NCBI GenBank assembly: GCA_039000515.1
Contig: JBCFYV010000012.1
Coordinates: 128,226,652-128,290,651 of the forward strand
Direction of reading: 5' to 3'
Source of the DNA: Timema cristinae
Lineage: Eukaryota > Arthropoda > Insecta > Phasmatodea > Timematidae
DNA: 64,000 nt
Part shown: piece by piece, positions 53,901 to 62,900 of the stretch
Layout of the letters: each line of letters starts with the position of its first letter
Numbering within the stretch: position 1 is the first letter of the stretch
Program-made: the position numbers and the translations under genes
Notes under the pieces: model-generated
Told to the model about the DNA's origin: nothing
The model's database searches: none
What the model saw: the letters and a program-made list of their open reading frames with translations, nothing else

Positions 53901-56900
53901 CATACACAAACCATGGTTTCCATGGAGATGTCGACCAAGGAGGCTTGCACAGATGAGGTGCGGTGCACACGGCGGAACAGTTGGAAACTCGCTAGAAAAA
54001 TTAGGTTTTGGTTTTAAGCTACTATCTTTGCCAACATCTTGAAACCCTGACCTTTAAAATGAGTGTTTGTTTGTTAAAATAAATTGTGTTGTTTTCTCAT
54101 GTCAACCTTTTGTTGTTCAATTGGTGTGCTCAGCGATACTAACAGATAATGAATTAATGTGACCCGCCTCAGTGGCAGAATGGTCTAAGACGTCACTCTC
54201 ATATTAGACTGACCTGCTGGTGTCAGGAAGATTGGGGTTCACAACCTTGTTGAGTCGAGTGTATTGTTCCTACATGTTTTTAGATCACTTCAAGCCAATG
54301 TGGATCTCATTTCCCCAATGCAAATAAAGTTGACAAAGTCCTAATAAGGTGTCAGAGGTATTTCTTATGGAGAGTCAGTGACGAGTGGGTGCTGAACAAG
54401 TTTGGTTTGAAAGGGAGCCCAACAGGTCAATGTCAGAGTATTTCTTATGGAGAAATCAGTGACGATGGGTGCTGAACAAGTTTGGTTTGAAAGGGAGCCC
54501 AACAGGTCAATGTCAGAGGTATTTCTTATGGAGAGTCAGTGACGAGTGGGTGCTGAACAAGTTTGGTTTGAAAGGGAGCCCAACAGGTCAATGTCAGAGG
54601 TATTTCTTATGGAGAGTCAGTGACGAGTGGGTGCTGAACAAGTTTGGTTTGAAAGGGAGCCCAACAGGTCAATGTCAGAGGTATTTCTTATGGAGAGTCA
54701 GTGACGAGTGGGTGCTGAACAAGTTTGGTTTGAAAGGGAGCCCAACAGGTCAATGTCAGAGGTATTTCTTATGGAGAGTCAGTGACGAGTGGGTGCTGAA
54801 CAAGTTTGGTTTGAAAGGGAGCCCAACAGGTCAATGTCAGAGGTATTTCTTATGGAGAGTCAGTGACGAGTGGGTGCTGAACAAGTTTGGTTTGAAAGGG
54901 AACTCAACAGGTCAATGTGAAATAAATGTCTTACGTTGGTTTGGACATATTGAGAGGATGAGTGTGGATTGAGTGACAAAGCAAATATATGAAGGTAGAG
55001 TGCAGGGATCAAAAGGAAGGGGTGGTAAGACGTGGCTAAATGTTGTATATGAATGTGTGTAAAAGAGACATATTAAGGATTTTACGAATAAATGTATATG
55101 TATGTTGTTGAAGAGAAGGAAGTATGCAAGGATGGGGAAGGGTGGAGGAAGTTATCGAGGATGGATTAATTACAGAGTTGTTATTTTGAGTTATATGTAC
55201 AGTGTATTGCCTACCCTGTTAGGGAACGGCGTGATTACGAATGTATGTTGGTAATTATATATATTTATATTTAAATGTAATAATTTAATAGTTTGAACCA
55301 ATGTAAAAACCTAATTTAAATTTTGTTAAATTACTTGAGAGAAGAATGGTGAGAGGCCAGAGGAAGAGGGAGGCATTTTACGGAACTGACCCGGCCTCAG
55401 GCTCGAAACAGTCGATGATGAGGACAAATTGGAGAGTCCTCAAGTCCTCAGTGAATCACATTTATTTTCCAATATGTTGCTTTTATGAAGTTACAAATAA
55501 TATTGACATGTTTTAATCATATTGTGATATCCATAACAACAGCTAATACTACAGTCTCTAGAGAATAGATGGTGTTCCTCCCACAGTAAGAGTGGGTAGT
55601 ATGTTACCTCGTACGTGTTGTTCCCTTGAGCCTTGGTGCACAGTCTCTTGATGCTGCTCCCGAGGGAGGTGACGTCCGACCAGTAGATACACTTCTCCTC
55701 CCAATCATAGTCCAGGGCCACCGCATTGGTCAGGCTATGTGCGAGTAAGGTCGAGTGACCCGACAAACTTAACTCGCGGATGTAATATCGATTGGAGATT
55801 ATCAGCTTTGGTTCAACACCTGGACAAACACATTTCATCACATTTGATTCTTAGCAAATTAAATAATTATAATTTGAAATGTTAACAAGTAAGTAAATAA
55901 ATCATGTATGGGACTTTGGATTCTCGAATCTTTGAGTATATTTGTTGAGTAAAGATTTAAAAAAGAAGAAGATAGTATTTGAAATTTAATTTATAGCTCT
56001 TTAACAGCTTATTGGTACCAACATAGTTATAGGACAAACGTGACCGCACCCCAGGCCATTAATTTATCATCGAAGGAATGTAATTACTTGAGGTCTTGAG
56101 TTTGGTTTTTCTCATTCGAGTCAAACTTGAATCAAATTTTCAAAAGCTCCCAAGTCCGAGTATATTCATAATTTAAAAATGTTTAAATAAATATTTGTTC
56201 ATTTTAAAAATAAAATTGAATGTTTAAATGTCACCAGTCAAAACATTTTAAAATATATGAAAACAACACATTATGATGCTATTCTCACAGAGGACTACGA
56301 GTGGTGAGTCAAGTTGAGGAGCATTGAATCTGTTGGGATCGTTGTCTAGGATGTGGAGAGTCCTCCTGGAGTTGGTAGATTCTAGGAGGGGCTGCTCAGC
56401 GTGTGTTAAGCTATGGCCATGTGCGTGTTATGTGTGACAATAAATTGTGACTCGATCTTACGGGTGGACTCACTCGTCACTATCACGACTTTGTATCAGT
56501 GCACTTTTATTTAATAAACCTATTATTAGTAGTACTTATCTGACATTCATCAATCCAGGGGTTTCCAACCTGGGGGCCGCAAGTTTCCCAACTAAATGTT
56601 GTGCACGCATACAGACCATATGACCACTGCACCCCAGTATTTTAGGAGTATATTATACCCCTCCACAATTATTATTATTATTATTATTAGCACCGCGTCT
56701 TACTACCTGTTCGGGTTATACACACTTACGCTAATGTGTAATGGTAGGGTGATTGTGAGATGAAATGAAGGACCTACAGTTTAACGTGGAATCCGAACCA
56801 CGGTGGAGGCCTGGCATTCCCCACATTCACAAGATGTCTTGTCAGAGGTGAAGGAAGGGTTTGGAAATCAGATAAATCTGTGCCGGGACCGAGGATTTAA

Positions 56901-59900
56901 CCCTGGACCCCCAGCACAGAAGTCCGACACCTTACCCCTAGACCACCAGGTCACCGACCCCTCCACACAAGAACAAGAGAGAGCCCTGGGACTCACCTGC
57001 GGTGGATTTACAGGAGTGTCTGTCTGCCCTGAGAACGTACCCCTCCACACAAGAACAAGCGTACGAGCCGAAAGCGTTGTGACAAGACTGACTACACAGA
57101 CGCTCTTCACACTCGTCAATGTCAGAACACAGATGAGTGTCTTTAGGGTGAGTTCTGAACCCTGAGCGACACCGGCACTCGTAGCCAACTTTGAGGTCCA
57201 CACAATCTTGAGCGCACATCTTCTGGTTCTTGCACTCGTCAATATCTGTCACAAAATAAAATTCAAAAATAAATGTCATGACACACACTCTCTCATTGTC
57301 TGTTATAGTTTGTGACAAAATTATAAAAATAATCAGTCATCAAGAAGCTACGGTACCTAATTTAAGAACAAGGTATAACCGTATAACTTATCAGGTTTGA
57401 CCTAAATTCAGTAACAGTTTCTGTTGTTGTCCCAGGGAGGGACAGACAGACAGACAGACAGACAGAATTGAAAGACCCAAATCGCTGGGTTCGGAATCCC
57501 ACAACACATTAGGACTCAACATTTCCAACCTCGAGACTATGATACCGATTAAAATACTTTTTAAATGAGAAAATAAAAATCATTAGGGATGTGGGAGTAG
57601 TCAAATTTTCAAGCTTCAAGCCTGACAATCTCCAGCTTCAAGCCTGACGATCTCCAGCTTCAAGCCTGACGATCTCCAGCTTCAACTGACGATCTCCAGC
57701 TTCAAGCCTGACGATCTCCAGCTTCAAAAGACATTATCTTCATGTTGCTTCTAGCTCACCAGGTGAGGATTCAGATTCATAGCTGTGATATTCAGATTCA
57801 TAAACTGATATCTCAGTAAACTAATCTTCCACTTTAATTGCATAAAACGAGTTCGCACCTTTTTCTGCCTGATAACAATTTTCCACTTCAGTTGACATTG
57901 ATTTCCAAGCCTTGAATCTACTTAATTTTGACGTCTCATTAAGGAAATGACGTTTTTATGTTGACTAACCTGAATCTAGTTAGAAGCCATGCTGGATTCC
58001 ATTACCTTGACGATCTCTAGCTTCAAAGCTGACGAATTTCTCAGCTTCAAGCTGACGATCTCAGATTCAAACCTGAGATCTCAGCTTCAAGCCTGACGAT
58101 CTCCAGCTTCAAGCCTGACGATCTCCAGCTTCTTGAAAAGACTATTTATCTTTGCTGTGTTGCTTTTCTGGTGAGGGGTGACTCGACCAAACAGGTTGTT
58201 GTGTAATTAATAATAATATAGTGTTGTTTATTATTATTATTTTTATTATTAAATCTATATCCTTTACTAGTAAAACTAATCCTTTCTTTTTTATACTATA
58301 AATTGGGCAATGAAAACATAGTTCGCACCTTTAATATAATGATCTTGGTGTTCTCCTGGATAACAAACTTTTTTTCCACTATCATGTTGACCATGTAATT
58401 TCCCAGTCATTGAAATTACTTGAACTTAATTTATTACGTCATCATTTAGGAAAGTTGACTGTTTTTTATGGTTGTACTACACCCTGGTTAGATCTAAGTT
58501 AGAATACGCCACTGTTGCTTAGATTCCATGACCTTGACTGACTCTCTTAGGTTGGAAAGTTCAAAGAAAATTTGTTGCTGCATGCTATGATAAATACTTT
58601 AGTAACGATTTATTACGATTATGACAGAATTTGAAACCTATTAGGGCTCCAAACTTTCTTCTCGCGTAGACTTTATTGTGATGCCCTTTTTGTTTTTAAT
58701 ATTTTCAATAACAAAATTTCTTGCAAATTTGCCTTTGATCATATAGGTGTTGATATCCCTTCTTGAATTTCTCGTAATCCAAATTTTTTTCTTCTCAATA
58801 GCTCTTATCAGGTGAGCCCTATAAGTCGTATCATTAGCGCTAATTCTAGATTTGTCGAATTCGACTTCTATCATAAGAGAAAAGCTAAACTCAAGATAGT
58901 TATTTAAGGAACTTCCATATCAATAATTTATCATGCAGAGGATCTGCCTATAATATTTAAATTCACAATATTCTGATTTATTTTTTTGCATATTGTTACT
59001 GCTTTCAAACTCACTTGATCTCAACTCAAATGAAAAAACCTTTAGTCTGCAGATCCATAAAAAGTAAGTACTTAACAAATTATGTGAATTCTTTCCCCGA
59101 CATCGACTGAATAAATGGCCCCCGCAATGCAATGCAACATCAATTAGAGAGAGAAGCCTTTCCCATATCCCTTCTTTATCTACTCTTTATACCCTCGTAC
59201 ATTCAACAACTCTGCACAGCACCCTTTTTATTGGGTCCCCCTCTCCCTGAAACAACATCCAGACAAGTGGAAACAAGGGAAACAAGGAGTTATTCTTCAT
59301 TAGAGACACAAGAGAAACAATGAGTTATTCTTCATTAGAGACACAAGAGAAACAAGGAGTTATTCTTCATTAGAGACACAAGAGAAACAATGAGTTATTC
59401 TTCATTAGAGACACAAGAGAAACAATGAGTTATTCTTCATTAGAGACACAAGATAAACAATGAGTTATTCTTCATTAGAGACACAAGAGAAACAATGAGT
59501 TATTCTTCATTAGAACCACAAGAGAAACAATGAGTTATTCTTCATTAGGGACACAAGAGAAACAATGAGTTATTCTTCATTAGAGACACAAGAGAAACAT
59601 GAGTTATTCTTCATTAGAGACACAAGAGAAACAATGAGTTATTCTTCATTAGAGACACAAGAGAAACAATGAGTTATTCTTAATTAGAAACACAAGAGAA
59701 ACAATGAGTTATTCTTCATTAGAGACACAAGAGAAACAATGAGTTATTCTTAATTAGAAACACAAGAGAAACAATGAGTTATCTTCATTAGAGACACAAG
59801 AGAAACAATGAGTTATTATTCTTCATTAGAGACACAAGAGAAACAATGAGTTATTCTTAATTAGAAACACAAGAGAAACAATGAGTTATTCTTCATTAGA

Positions 59901-62900
59901 GACACAAGAGAAACAATGAGTTATTCTTCATTAGGGACACAAGAGAAACAATGAGTTATTCTTCATTAGAGACACAAGAGAAACAATGAGTTATTATTCT
60001 TCATTAGAGACACAAGAGAAACAATGAGTTATTCTTCATTAGAGACACAAGATAAACAATGAGTTATTCTTCATTAGAAACACAAGAGAAACAATGAGTT
60101 ATTCTTCATTAAAGACACAAGAGAAACAATGAGTTATTCTTCATTAGGGACACAAGAGAAACAATGAGTTATTCTTCATTAGAGACACAAGAGAAACAAT
60201 GAGTTATTATTCTTCATTAGAGACACAAGAGAAACAATGAGTTATTCTTAATTAGAAACACAAGAGAAACAATGAGTTATTCTTCATTAGAGACACAAGA
60301 GAAACAATGAGTTATTCTTCATTAGAGACACAAGAGATGACAAACAGAATATATATTTATTTAAATTTGGCCCAAAGTTTTACTCGCTAACACAATTCCA
60401 GTATTACCTGTGTACATCTGTTGGTTACAGTTAATAAAAATATACAAACATTTAGCTAGTGTTGGTCCGAATCCACTATTATATTATTTCAAATCTTTAT
60501 TTTATCTACAAAGCCTGAATTTTGAATCTGAATTCGAATCTTTGGGAAAATAATGAACAAAAGAGGAAATATAAATATCAGCTAAATGTTAATTTTGTTG
60601 TTGCTATAATCCATTAATTACAACATTTATACATTCAGTTACATGTTAAACTAATGGTCTAGGATCTTGTCGTTCATTTTTTCTTATAATTATTATGAGT
60701 CTAAACCACCAGTAAGGTGTATTAAAGCTATAAAACATAATACAACAATAAAAAGTATTTTATTAACCTTTGAAGAAGGTATGTTTCTATCCACCTTTCC
60801 CACAACTTCTTACAAATATAATACAATTACCTCATAAAGCGAAAAGAGGTTTTCCTTAAAGAGATATTTTTAAATGTAGTTGAGTCTCCAATCAGATATT
60901 TTCTCAAATCCTTGAATATAATTTAGGATTCAAGGGTTGCATCCTCAACACATGAACTCACTGCATTGTTCCTCGTCAGAATAATCTCCGCAGTCGTTCT
61001 CTCCGTCGCAAAGCAATGTCTCGTTGACACACAGCTGGTTGTGGCATTTGAACAAGCTGGCTCCACGACACCCAGCGGTAGTTCCGTTGCTCCCTGGATT
61101 GAACAACATGCATCATTCAACCTCGCATCACGCTAGAGATGTTGTCTGCACTTAGTACAAGGCCTAGCTGGAGAGTGTTCATCACAGGTTTTTATTTGGA
61201 TCACAGTTCAAATGTTTGGGCTGCTAACACTTGTAAAAGATCACTGTTTTGTTAGAGATGTTAAGTTTTATATTTTCCACTACTGGCTGGCTAGGCCTGG
61301 TGTAGCTTCATATGAACATTAGGTACTGAATATCATTTACAAAATGTTGTCCGAGACATGAATAAATACATATTTTACTGCTTTACCAGTGGTCTTTGGT
61401 CGAGGGAAAAATAGTTTCTAGGATTGGAGCTTTGATTCGTTTTGGGAATATCCAGAAAAAAATAGTAATAGTGCGGCTGGTGCCATTTTTATTGGCAAAT
61501 TCAAGCAAACAATCAATTAGGTGTGTTACTTAATAAAACATTGGCCGGTCAAGTTTTGATATGGTTGGATCGCATTAAAATAGAAATTATTATCACTATT
61601 CACTGACAATAAACTGTGTCTCTATGATGTGAGGACATTAAACTGTGTCTCTAGGATCTAGGACCAACACAACTCACTGCAAGCGCCATCTTCTTCGTCA
61701 GATCTGTCCCCACAGTCATCGACTCCATCGCACGTATTCGTCTTGGAGATACATTTCCCGCTGTCGCATTGGAACTCCTCCTCATGACAGCTTTGGGGAC
61801 AGGTCTTGGGCTCATCACTGCCATCACCGCAGTCATCATCACCATCACAGTAGTACTCCTGGACATAAGAACACGACAGTAGTACTCCTGGACATAAGAA
61901 CATGACAGTAGTACTCCTGGACATAAGAACACGACAGCAGTACTCCTGGACATAAGAACACGACAGTAGTACTCCTGGACATAAGAACACGACAGTAGTA
62001 CTCCTGGACATAAGAACACGACAGTAGTACTCCTGGACATAAGAACATGACAGTAATACTACTGGACATAAGAACACGACAGCAGTACTCCTGGACATAA
62101 GAACATGACAGTAATACTCCTGGACATAAGAACACGACAGCAGTACTCCTGGACATAAGAACACGACAGCAGTACTCCTGGACATAAGAACACGACAGCA
62201 GTACTCCTGGACATAAGAACACGACAGTAATACTCCTGGACATAAGAACACGACAGCAGTACTCCTGGACATAAGAACACGACAGTAGTACTCCTTGACA
62301 TAAGAACACGACAGCAGTACTCCTGGACATAAGAACACGGCAGTAGTACTCCTGGACATAAGAACACGACAGTAGTACTCCTGGACATAAGAACACGACA
62401 GTAGTACTCCTGGACATAAGAACACGACAGTAATACTCCTGGACATAAGAAAATGACAGTAGTACTCCTGGACATAAGGACACGACAGTAATACTCCTGG
62501 ACATAAGAACACGACAGTAATACTCCTGGACATAAGAACACGACAGTAATACTACTGGACATAAGAACACGACAGCAGTACTCCTGGACATAAGAACATG
62601 ACAGTACTCCTGACAAGATTCAAACCTTGATCTTTCTTTCACTGACAACAGAATATATTGTGAGCTTGACACCTGAGACCACGTAACCACCAGTGCAAGG
62701 ATGTTAGATCAGTAGATGAAACCCAAACAGAATTAAGATGCTGTGGTTTCAGAGACACTAAACTATCTTGAGGAGTGTTTTAACCAACGTTTACTGAGCT
62801 CATTAAAATAAATATATCTGTAAAGTTCGTTATACAATTTTTAAGTGTATTTCAAACAATCAAAATGAAACAAAATTTGATCTTTTAGTGAGATTGACTA

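Noticed and set aside
1..62615. CRISPR-like regular repeats
   Set aside because: Units are contiguous tandem repeats without unique spacers, in a eukaryotic gene context.
61845..62690. Minus-strand ORFs repeating [20 protein letters not shown]
   Set aside because: Translation of the 29-bp array; only the segment below 61858 is a real exon.
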